This document shows, piece by piece, positions 5,380 to 10,592 of a stretch of 10,592 bases of DNA. Both the position numbers and the translations under genes were made by a program. Position 1 is the first letter of the stretch; each line of letters starts with the position of its first letter. Source of the DNA: a bacterium (GTDB taxonomy: Bacteria > Patescibacteriota > Microgenomatia > Levybacterales > UBA12049); the NCBI GenBank assembly GCA_021852095.1, contig JAJZOC010000018.1:1-10592 (forward strand). Direction: 5' to 3'. The notes below the pieces were generated by a model. The model made no database searches, was not told the origin of the DNA, and worked only from the letters and a program-made list of their open reading frames with translations.

Positions 5380-5814
5380 ATGCATAAAACATTTTTCGCG
5401 AGCGGGTTTTTGTATCATCTGCCTTCTGAACAAATTCTCCTACAGCATGATAAGTCGTTAAGTTCTCTTTGGTCGTTATTTGAAGAACAAGGCAATAAGA
5501 ACGAGAATCCTATATCTGTATTTCAAAAAGCTGTCTACAATAAACTCCATATAAAACTCCATGAGAAAATAATTTATCCAGTCTATGACTATTTTAAGAA
5601 AGATACGGGAGCAAATTATTATATATTCTATGCCCAAATTGCTCTAAAGAATAAAGAAAATTTTTCTAAAAATAATTCTCTTACAGAATGGCTTACTTTT
5701 AAACAAGTAACGAAACTTCCTTTGTCCGACCAAGCAAAACAAGATATTATTGTGACACAGCGTGTTATCAAAGCCAAGGCTCGGGACGAAGAAGCAAAAC
5801 TTATACAAAAGTGA
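5380..5814 (+). CDS. Nudix-fold-like protein with degenerate Nudix box
   Basis: A 144-residue protein (start ATG 5380-5382). A longer reading from a TTG at 5323 would run through the divergent promoter and adds an unrelated N-terminus. The pattern fits a Nudix fold: FASGFLYHLPSEQILLQHDK as the first hairpin, WSLFEEQG leading into the box, a helix (SVFQKAVYNKLHIKL), then YPVYDYF, a YYIFYAQI strand, EWLTFKQVTKLPLSDQAKQD, and a basic C-terminal helix. The signature GX5EX7REUXEEXGU is not met: where the arginine and the metal-binding glutamates should be, the helix reads FQKAVYNKL. So it probably does not hydrolyse nucleoside diphosphates as a classical Nudix enzyme, and may bind a ligand or act as a pseudoenzyme. 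It overlaps the helicase gene tail to tail by 14 bases. Confidence 0.72.
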   Translation: MHKTFFASGFLYHLPSEQILLQHDKSLSSLWSLFEEQGNKNENPISVFQKAVYNKLHIKLHEKIIYPVYDYFKKDTGANYYIFYAQIALKNKENFSKNNSLTEWLTFKQVTKLPLSDQAKQDIIVTQRVIKAKARDEEAKLIQK

Positions 5815-6967
5815 GTGCTGTACCTTTCTTTCCGGCGCGTCCTGTTCTTCCTATCCTATGGATATAATCGTCATAAGACGCAGGAGCATCATAGTTAATC
5901 ACATGGGTTACGTCTTCAATATCTAGTCCGCGCGAAGCAACATCTGTTGCTAAGAGTACCTGGATTTCACTATTTTTAAATCTATTCAGAGCTTGTTGTC
6001 TTTGATTTTGACTTTTATTTCCATGAATCGCCGCCGCGCGGAATCCTCGACTAATAAGCTCATTTGTTAATTTTTGTATGCTCCATTTTGTCCTTCCGAA
6101 AATAAGCACTTTATCAAAGCCCGATTTACTTAAAAGATCATGGAGTACATCTATCTTAGACCTGCCATCTGTTAGTCTTATAACGTCCTGATCTATATTT
6201 TCCGCAGTCTCCTGTTTTCTTACCGAAACCGTTACGGGATTTGTTACAAAGCTCCGTAATATGTCTTGAGTTTTAATATCAACTGTAGCGGAAAAAAATA
6301 AAGATTGTCGGACGCTCGGCAATAGGGAAATCAGATACTTAATGTCTTTTATAAACCCTACGTCAACCATTCTATCCACTTCATCCAGAACCACATTCCC
6401 AAAAAGCATTAAATTTAATTCTCTGCGCATTATCAAGTCTTTTAATCTTCCCGGAGTACCGATAACAAAATGCGGATTATGACGAAGAAGATAGGTTTGA
6501 CGTTTAATATTTACCCCTCCGACAACCGCAACAGCTTCCAAATCTGTACCTTTCGCAAATATCTTAAACTCGTCTCCTATCTGTATAGCGAGTTCGCGGG
6601 TCGGAACAACAATTAAAACCCTTTGACTCCTGTCAAGATATGATTTATTAATAAGAGAGATAAGAAAGGCGGCAGTTTTACCTGTGCCGGTATTGGCAAT
6701 GCCGATAACGTCGCGGCCGGAAAGAATCTGCGGAATTGCCTTTTCCTGAATTTCTGTAGGAATAGAATATCCATGTTCCTCAATATTTCTTTTTAGTTTA
6801 TCCTCGATCGCAAACATTGTAAAACGCGCGGTTGATACATATTCCGCTTGTTTAGATTCATTTGCTCTTTTTATAAAAAGGTTTGGATCAAGTTTTTTTA
6901 CGTATCTATTAGCTCTATTTCTAAAATTAGCTCTTCTGGGATAAAAATTATTACCATGTCCGTACAT
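5801..6967 (-). CDS. DEAD-box family ATP-dependent RNA helicase (DEVD variant)
   Basis: A 388-residue RNA helicase with the full superfamily 2 set: Q motif around GYSIPTEIQ (66-74), motif I ANTGTGKT (91-98), Ia PTREL (122-126), GG (150-151), Ib TPGR (171-174), motif II DEVD (195-198, usually DEAD), III SAT (226-228), IV VLIFGRTK (287-294), V ATDVASRGLDI (340-350) and VI HRIGRTGRAG (370-379). It unwinds short RNA duplexes with ATP and probably serves ribosome assembly or mRNA handling, especially in the cold. The protein stops just after motif VI with no C-terminal extension, so it is a near-minimal core preceded by an Arg/Asn-rich 40-residue N-terminus that could bind RNA. The ATG has the only strong Shine-Dalgarno in the window and a leader of about 125 bases. 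Its end overlaps the Nudix-like gene by 14 bases. Confidence 0.95.
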   Translation of the reverse strand: MYGHGNNFYPRRANFRNRANRYVKKLDPNLFIKRANESKQAEYVSTARFTMFAIEDKLKRNIEEHGYSIPTEIQEKAIPQILSGRDVIGIANTGTGKTAAFLISLINKSYLDRSQRVLIVVPTRELAIQIGDEFKIFAKGTDLEAVAVVGGVNIKRQTYLLRHNPHFVIGTPGRLKDLIMRRELNLMLFGNVVLDEVDRMVDVGFIKDIKYLISLLPSVRQSLFFSATVDIKTQDILRSFVTNPVTVSVRKQETAENIDQDVIRLTDGRSKIDVLHDLLSKSGFDKVLIFGRTKWSIQKLTNELISRGFRAAAIHGNKSQNQRQQALNRFKNSEIQVLLATDVASRGLDIEDVTHVINYDAPASYDDYIHRIGRTGRAGKKGTALTFV

Positions 6968-6973
6968 ATTTAT

Positions 6974-6980
6974 CTCCTTT
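6974..6980 (-). promoter_or_regulatory. Strong Shine-Dalgarno of the helicase gene
   Basis: On the minus strand AAAGGAG (6980-6974) lies 6 bases before the ATG at 6967. It fixes the helicase start. It stands out because nearly all other genes in the window lack such a site. Confidence 0.85.
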
Positions 6981-7009
6981 CTAAAAATGGATTAGTTTAA
7001 TGCGATAAG

Positions 7010-7036
7010 AAGATACGAAGTTAAATGGAGTATCTT
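7010..7036 (-). other. Inverted repeat in the helicase leader
   Basis: A 7-bp inverted repeat (AAGATAC at 7010-7016 and GTATCTT at 7030-7036) with a 13-base loop lies in the leader, about 30 bases before the Shine-Dalgarno. It could fold in the mRNA and change ribosome access with temperature or through helicase binding. A regulatory role is inference. Confidence 0.35.
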
Positions 7037-7065
7037 TATCTTTTTAAAAAAATCAAAATGTGAAA

Positions 7066-7086
7066 AGATGTACTCGCGTACAATCT
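7066..7086 (-). other. Hairpin with GNRA tetraloop at the 5' end of the helicase mRNA
   Basis: The minus strand reads a stem of 8 pairs with one bulged T (AGATTGTAC / GTACATCT) closed by GCGA, a GNRA-type tetraloop. It begins about 6 bases after the predicted transcription start and is followed by TTT (7065-7063), giving four T in a row with the last stem base. It may stabilise the 5' end or act as a weak attenuator; the T run is short for termination. Confidence 0.4.
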
Positions 7087-7098
7087 GTGACTGATTGC

Positions 7099-7127
7099 AT
7101 TATACCATAAACTATTATATTTATCTA
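7099..7127 (-). promoter_or_regulatory. Extended -10 promoter of the helicase gene
   Basis: On the minus strand a perfect TATAAT (7104-7099) is preceded by TGG (7107-7105), an extended -10. A TAGATA (7127-7122, 4 of 6 to TTGACA) lies at 17-bp spacing. Transcription would start near 7092, leaving a leader of about 125 bases, in contrast with the leaderless promoters elsewhere in the window. Confidence 0.65.
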
Positions 7128-7160
7128 AATCAACTAATATTTAACACATAGAACTAAATA

Positions 7161-7191
7161 TTGACATTTTCCATTGATAAAGTGGTAAAAT
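7161..7191 (+). promoter_or_regulatory. Promoter of the YibE/F-family gene
   Basis: A perfect TTGACA (7161-7166) is followed by TAAAAT (7186-7191, 5 of 6) at a long 19-bp spacing, with TGG directly before the -10 forming an extended element. Transcription would start near 7198, about 6 bases before the ATG at 7204, so the mRNA would have almost no leader. Confidence 0.6.
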
Positions 7192-7203
7192 AAGATTCGT
7201 AAA

Positions 7204-8361
7204 ATGAAAAAAATTAACTTTTTCTTAGCCATTTTCTATCTTATTTTTCTTTTTATTACTTTTTCAAAACCAAGCATAGCTAAGGGATTACAAACAAACG
7301 GAATAGAACAGACGCCTAAACAAATGTTTTATACAGGAAACGTAGTTAGAATTCTAAAACAAGGCGAAAAGACAATCGCAGGAATAAAAAATCCTTTCCA
7401 AATTTTACAAATTAGAATTCTTGACGGCACGGATAAAGGAAAACTAATCACCATAGATTATGGAGGAATTGTTAGTCTTACCCCTCAACAAGAAGTTAAA
7501 GTTGGTGATACGGTTATTTTGCAAAACACACAAAATGCTCCAAACGGAAAAAACGGCTACATGATTTACGACAAATATCGTCTTACTAATATCATTTATA
7601 TTGCTATTGTTTTCTTCTTGCTTGTAATTCTGATTGCAGGATGGAAAGGTTTAGGATCATTGTTTGGACTTTCTGTCAGCCTTGCTGTTATTCTGTTATA
7701 TATGATTCCGCAAATCCTTTCAGGCTCAAATCCGTTGCAAACAAGCATTATCGCCTCGCTTGTTATTTTGCTTATTACAACCTATTTAGCACACGGCGTA
7801 TCAAAACAAACAACAGTTGCCTTATTTTCTACGTTTGTTTCTCTTATGATTACAGTTTTTCTTTCTTCTTTCTTTGTACGAGTAACAGAACTTTCAGGAA
7901 TGACTAGCGAAAACTCGACGCTTCTTTTCGGACCAACAAGTCACATAAATCTGCAGGGATTGCTTCTAGCAGGTATTATTATTGGCACCCTTGGCGCGTT
8001 AAACGATATTACCACCACACAATCGGCAACTATTTTTGAACTTGCACAACATGAAGAGAAGGCTTCTTTTCAAAAACTCTTTGTCAAAGGATTCTATATA
8101 GGACGTGAACATATAGTATCCATGATAAATACACTTGTGTTAGCATATGCTGGCTCTGCCCTTGCTCTGCTTCTATTCTTTGTACTCAATCCGCAAAAAA
8201 TACCTTACTGGGTAATTATTAATAATGAAGATTTGAGCGACGAGATTATTCGAACCTTAGCGGGCAGTATGGGACTTATACTTGTTGTTCCGATTGTAAC
8301 GTTCTTTGCGGCATTTGTATTCGATAAAAAAGTACAACAGTTCTTCAGAAATCTTATTTAA
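7204..8361 (+). CDS. YibE/F-family multi-pass membrane protein
   Basis: A 385-residue protein of the YibE/F-like family. It opens with a signal-type hydrophobic stretch (about 4-21, ending near SIAKG), then a beta-rich extracytoplasmic domain of about 40-125 (strands around GNVVRIL, QILQIRILDG, KLITIDYGG, VKVGDTVIL). Seven membrane spans follow at about 129-147, 150-170, 179-195, 202-222, 249-267, 305-327 and 351-373. Family hallmarks are GALNDITTTQSATIFEL (264-280) and GFYIGREHIVSMINTLVLAYAG (296-317). The biochemical role of YibE/F proteins is not settled; a transport role has been suggested, but I see no sequence motif that fixes a substrate. There is no Shine-Dalgarno. The next gene converges on it with 22 bases between the stops and no clear terminator hairpin. 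Confidence 0.9.
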   Translation: MKKINFFLAIFYLIFLFITFSKPSIAKGLQTNGIEQTPKQMFYTGNVVRILKQGEKTIAGIKNPFQILQIRILDGTDKGKLITIDYGGIVSLTPQQEVKVGDTVILQNTQNAPNGKNGYMIYDKYRLTNIIYIAIVFFLLVILIAGWKGLGSLFGLSVSLAVILLYMIPQILSGSNPLQTSIIASLVILLITTYLAHGVSKQTTVALFSTFVSLMITVFLSSFFVRVTELSGMTSENSTLLFGPTSHINLQGLLLAGIIIGTLGALNDITTTQSATIFELAQHEEKASFQKLFVKGFYIGREHIVSMINTLVLAYAGSALALLLFFVLNPQKIPYWVIINNEDLSDEIIRTLAGSMGLILVVPIVTFFAAFVFDKKVQQFFRNLI

Positions 8362-8383
8362 TAAATACCGAAATTATATCTTA

Positions 8384-9217
8384 TTAAATCGTGAAGAGAA
8401 AACCTAAAGACTGAAAGAACCAAGGAGCTTGTGAATTTAACACTCTGCCATTTTGGGCACTAATAGTATTACTAACATCTGCACTTACGGGTATAATTCC
8501 AAAAAGATGTCTTTCCAAAATACCGGTTGTTTGATATACGGGCGCACCGTTTTGCATAGATAAATGCATGCTGTTTAACACTGTTGGTTTATATGCAGGA
8601 GAAATGCTATTTAAAGCTTGAGAAGGCAAAGTGTTAATAATCGTTATTCCCGAGGGGGTTTTTATAGCAAGAGTTTTGCTTACAGGATCTATTATAATCG
8701 GATCTTGTGTTTGAACCATAACCCCATTGTTGTTTATAGTAACAGTTCCGTTGCTTGAAACATTAATTGAAACAGTTCCGGCAGAGGTTTTCTGAAGCGT
8801 TATAATTGGAGAATTAGAAAAAGAAATTGCTCGCTTTGTATTTTGACCGTTTTGGTTTTCTATATTAACACTTGCTCCTGATCCGGAAGCATTGGCTGGA
8901 TTTACTTCAATATTCTTAACTTCGTTATTGCTAATCTTATTTTCTATTTCCTGCTTAGCTATTTCCGTATTTTTCTCTTTTTCTAAATTAGTGGGCTCAG
9001 GAGTATCCGAAGGCTCTGGATTATCTGCCTCATTCTGTTTTACCTCAGGCGAATTATTATTGGAATCACTGCCGGAAGAATTTCTATCAGCATAAACAGT
9101 CATAAATAAAGAGTTTTTGTATACGGCTGATTTTGCTAAACCCAACCCAGCCAAAACAAAAACAATAACTCCGATAATAGTGAATAAATTAACCAATTTA
9201 GTTTTAGAAGATTTCAT
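8384..9217 (-). CDS. Membrane-anchored extracytoplasmic protein, unknown function
   Basis: A 277-residue protein with an N-terminal anchor (about 10-28, NLFTIIGVIVFVLAGLGLA), then a hydrophilic linker rich in Asn, Ser, Glu and Pro (about 45-128, for example NEADNPEPSDTPEPTNLEKE). From about 130 on comes a beta-strand-rich region (TLQKTSAGTVSINVSS, GTVTINNNGVMV, KTLAIKTPSGITIINTL). The end is more hydrophobic (ERHLFGIIPVSADVSNTISA, APWFFQSLGFLFTI), possibly a structured cap or second membrane contact. There is no Cys, in sharp contrast to the other envelope proteins here. The layout is that of a surface protein on a flexible stalk. I do not recognise a named family. It has its own promoter in the gap shared with the divergent transporter gene, and no Shine-Dalgarno. 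Confidence 0.8.
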   Translation of the reverse strand: MKSSKTKLVNLFTIIGVIVFVLAGLGLAKSAVYKNSLFMTVYADRNSSGSDSNNNSPEVKQNEADNPEPSDTPEPTNLEKEKNTEIAKQEIENKISNNEVKNIEVNPANASGSGASVNIENQNGQNTKRAISFSNSPIITLQKTSAGTVSINVSSNGTVTINNNGVMVQTQDPIIIDPVSKTLAIKTPSGITIINTLPSQALNSISPAYKPTVLNSMHLSMQNGAPVYQTTGILERHLFGIIPVSADVSNTISAQNGRVLNSQAPWFFQSLGFLFTI

Positions 9218-9260
9218 TTTTTATATCAAAAAACTATATACAACTCTTGGCTTCAAATTA

Positions 9261-9290
9261 ATACTACCCCTTAGCACATAACTCTGTCAA
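9261..9290 (-). promoter_or_regulatory. Promoter of the Cys-free surface-protein gene
   Basis: On the minus strand a perfect TTGACA (9290-9285) is followed after 18 bp by TAGTAT (9266-9261, 4 of 6). The predicted start near 9254 gives a leader of about 37 bases without a Shine-Dalgarno. The same TAGTAT at 18-bp spacing appears in the candidate promoter at 332-361. Confidence 0.55.
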
Positions 9291-9342
9291 GTTTTTAATT
9301 TACTTAATTCAGCTTTAAATTAAAACTGTTATGATCTAAAAT

Positions 9343-9363
9343 ACTTTATGTTGCAACTTTATG
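9343..9363 (+). repeat. Short direct repeat upstream of the VIT transporter
   Basis: ACTTTATG occurs twice, at 9343-9350 and 9356-9363, with a 13-bp period. It lies just before the large inverted repeat and could be part of a regulator-binding region. Its length is short enough to be chance in AT-rich DNA. Confidence 0.3.
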
Positions 9364-9371
9364 ATAAAATC

Positions 9372-9399
9372 ATCTTATTATATTAAAATATAATAAGAT
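9372..9399. promoter_or_regulatory. 13-bp inverted repeat, possible operator for the VIT transporter
   Basis: A perfect 13-bp inverted repeat (ATCTTATTATATT at 9372-9384 and AATATAATAAGAT at 9387-9399) with a 2-base AA centre lies 55 bases before the transporter ATG. As DNA it is a dyad of the size bound by dimeric metalloregulators such as the Fur or DtxR/MntR families. As RNA it would be an almost all-AU hairpin, followed by six T at 9405-9410, so a weak terminator is the alternative. No convincing promoter hexamers were found for the transporter. Confidence 0.5.
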
Positions 9400-9454
9400 T
9401 AAGATTTTTTCTGACTTAGTCCATCACGTTAATGATTTATTAGGTTAATAAAAC

Positions 9455-10192
9455 ATGAAAGAAGAAGTGTCGGCAGAAAAAATAATACACCACAGTAAAG
9501 AAGATGCACACGAAGCAAATCACACCAAAAAGCTCAATTGGTTACGAGCGGCTGTTTTGGGAGCAAACGATGGCATTGTCTCTCTTGCCGGATTAGTTGT
9601 AGGAGTAGCTGGAGCCACTTCATCCAGTTCGGTTATTTTTACAGCAGGAGTTGCAGGAATTATCGCAGGCGCAATTTCTATGGCAACAGGAGAGTATATT
9701 TCCGTTAGTAGCTCAAGAGATACAGAAAAAGCGCTCCTTGAGAAAGAACTATACGAACTAAAACATTATCCAAAAGCAGAGTTAGAAGAACTTGCATGTA
9801 TATACGAGAAAAAAGGGCTAAGCAAGGCTACTGCAATGACTGTTGCAAAAGAATTAAGTTTAAAAGATGCCGCGGCAGCACATTTTGATGCAGAATTGGG
9901 AATTGATCCAAACAATTTAACTGAACCATGGCATGCCGCACTTGCTTCAGCTGCCTCTTTTTTCATAGGCGCTTTGATACCTATTATTGCCATAATACTT
10001 CCTCCTGAACCGTTACGTATCCCTGTTACATTTATTTCTGTAATTGTGGCATTGTTCATAACAGGAATATTGAGTGCAAAGGTAAGCGGCGCAAACGTCT
10101 TAAAAGCAACTATACGTGTTGTTATTGGCGGAGCTTTTGCAATGATAGTAACATATAGCATTGGAAGGATTTTCGGAATCAAGGGAATTTAA
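9455..10192 (+). CDS. VIT/CCC1-family iron/manganese transporter
   Basis: A 245-residue member of the VIT1/CCC1 family, which exports Fe(II) or Mn(II) from the cytoplasm and so protects against excess metal. A His-rich N-terminus (HHSKEDAHEANH, 12-23) precedes five membrane spans at about 33-54, 60-80, 160-183, 188-207 and 217-240. Residues 36-43 (GANDGIVS, Asp39) and 75-83 (SMATGEYIS, Met76, Glu80) are the family's ion-path motifs. Between spans 2 and 3 lies the cytoplasmic helical metal-binding domain (about 88-155) with many Glu (LEKELYELKHY, AELEELACIYEKKG). Length and topology are typical and complete. The ATG at 9455 has only a distant AGG (9442-9444) as ribosome site. The gene overlaps the next, convergent reading frame by 14 bases. 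The substrate cannot be decided from sequence alone. Confidence 0.93.
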   Translation: MKEEVSAEKIIHHSKEDAHEANHTKKLNWLRAAVLGANDGIVSLAGLVVGVAGATSSSSVIFTAGVAGIIAGAISMATGEYISVSSSRDTEKALLEKELYELKHYPKAELEELACIYEKKGLSKATAMTVAKELSLKDAAAAHFDAELGIDPNNLTEPWHAALASAASFFIGALIPIIAIILPPEPLRIPVTFISVIVALFITGILSAKVSGANVLKATIRVVIGGAFAMIVTYSIGRIFGIKGI

Positions 10193-10592
10193 TGATTGCC
10201 CCGCTTTTAGCTCTGTAACTCTGCGTGTACGAATCCTGCAAATCCTCAACTCCAAAATTGGCCGCTTCAAATAACTTAATTAAATAAAACAGTATTTGGC
10301 AATAAAACCAGTTATAAGTGATTTTGCTGTATATGGTTTTATGCATATTATTTTTTCTTAATATTTCTTCCGGCGCCTGTTCGTTTCCGTATAAACCGTA
10401 TAAAACGGCACTTTCTCTTACTTGTTTTCTTTTTACATACAACTCCGTTATCTTTTTAAGTTTTTCTACCTCAATTCTTACTTCTCTATTTTTTGCTAAA
10501 AGCAATACATATTGTCTTTTTTCTAGACGCTGTTTTATTGTTTTGTTGTCCATAGATAATTGACGCATTTTTACAAGCTGTGATTTATTGAC
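10179..10592 (-). CDS. Hypothetical protein, N-terminus possibly outside the window
   Basis: The reading frame ends with TGA at 10181-10179 and stays open through the right edge of the window. The first in-frame ATGs inside are at 10568 and 10553, but eight further sense codons lie upstream, so the true start may be outside. From the first ATG it has 129 residues. The N-terminal two thirds are basic and helical (TIKQRLEKRQ, REVRIEVEKLKKITELYVKR). A short hydrophobic stretch follows (WFYCQILFYLIKLFEAANF), then a polar tail (GVEDLQDSYTQSYRAKSG). No family is recognised. The last 25 codons or so are coded by DNA of about 49% G+C, clearly richer than the rest, and the gene runs 14 bases into the transporter gene. 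It may be the end of a larger protein, a small protein, or a frame with a lost original stop. Confidence 0.45.
   Translation of the reverse strand, partial: VNKSQLVKMRQLSMDNKTIKQRLEKRQYVLLLAKNREVRIEVEKLKKITELYVKRKQVRESAVLYGLYGNEQAPEEILRKNNMHKTIYSKITYNWFYCQILFYLIKLFEAANFGVEDLQDSYTQSYRAKSGAIIKFP

Noticed and set aside
8351..8383. Terminator between the converging YibE/F and surface-protein genes
   Set aside because: Only a tiny AU-only palindrome (TATTTA, A, TAAATA) is present, without G-C pairs or a proper loop.
9766..10182. 138-codon minus-strand frame inside the VIT transporter
   Set aside because: It is fully antisense to a well-supported transporter with conserved motifs; coding is explained by the plus strand.
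10166..10246. Possible tRNA gene with acceptor halves AGGATTT (10166-10172) and AAATCCT (10240-10246) and a near T-arm
   Set aside because: The 5' half lies inside the transporter coding sequence, no D-arm or five-pair anticodon stem can be drawn, and the T-loop has A where the invariant T should be. At most a degenerate remnant.
10318..10563. 81-codon plus-strand hydrophobic frame
   Set aside because: It is antisense to the rightmost minus-strand frame, and its hydrophobicity arises from the complement of Lys/Glu-rich codons. No ribosome site or promoter supports it.
1..10592. CRISPR array, IS element or prophage
   Set aside because: No regularly spaced repeats, transposase or integrase motifs, terminal inverted repeats, or phage structural genes were seen on either strand.

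Overview
The window looks like a stretch of chromosome from an AT-rich, small-genome bacterium, most likely a member of the Candidate Phyla Radiation (Patescibacteria, Microgenomates-like). The reasons are: densely packed genes that often overlap by a few bases; almost no Shine-Dalgarno sequences (one strong one in the whole window); several unnamed membrane or Cys-rich protein families that I associate from memory with such genomes; and TGA read as stop, so the standard bacterial code. No rRNA, tRNA, IS element, prophage or CRISPR array is visible.

Layout. (1) 1-316, minus: the N-terminal part of a membrane protein that runs off the left edge. (2) 403-2981, minus: a tight four-gene operon in the order padR-type regulator with an N-terminal Cys cluster, DsrE-like sulfur carrier, sulfide:quinone oxidoreductase-like flavoprotein, and a secreted or membrane Met-rich protein with a C-terminal SHOCT domain. 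A consensus-quality promoter (TTGACG, 17 bp, TATGAT) sits directly in front. (3) 3090-5293, minus: a three-gene operon of envelope proteins: a small two-TM protein with a paired-Cys/His motif, and two membrane-anchored Cys-rich proteins that share a homologous C-terminal domain. The larger also carries an N-terminal Cys-rich finger-like domain. (4) 5380-5814, plus: a Nudix-like protein lacking the Nudix-box catalytic residues, divergent from region 3 and overlapping tail to tail with (5) a DEAD-box RNA helicase (5801-6967, minus) that has a long structured leader and a strong Shine-Dalgarno. (6) 7204-8361, plus: a YibE/F-family multi-pass membrane protein. (7) 8384-9217, minus: a Cys-free membrane-anchored surface protein of unknown function. 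(8) 9455-10192, plus: a VIT/CCC1-type iron/manganese transporter with a 13-bp inverted repeat upstream. (9) 10179-10592, minus: a hypothetical reading frame open at the right edge, with an odd GC-richer tail.

How it fits together. Regions 2 and 3, with the VIT transporter, suggest a zone devoted to thiol, sulfide and metal handling. The operon in region 2 couples a possible thiol or metal sensor to sulfide oxidation and sulfur transfer. Region 3 encodes Cys-rich extracytoplasmic proteins that could bind metal or form redox-active disulfides. That functional link is inference from gene content and adjacency. Several predicted promoters place the transcription start at or within about 10 bases of the start codon, so much of this region may be expressed from leaderless mRNAs.
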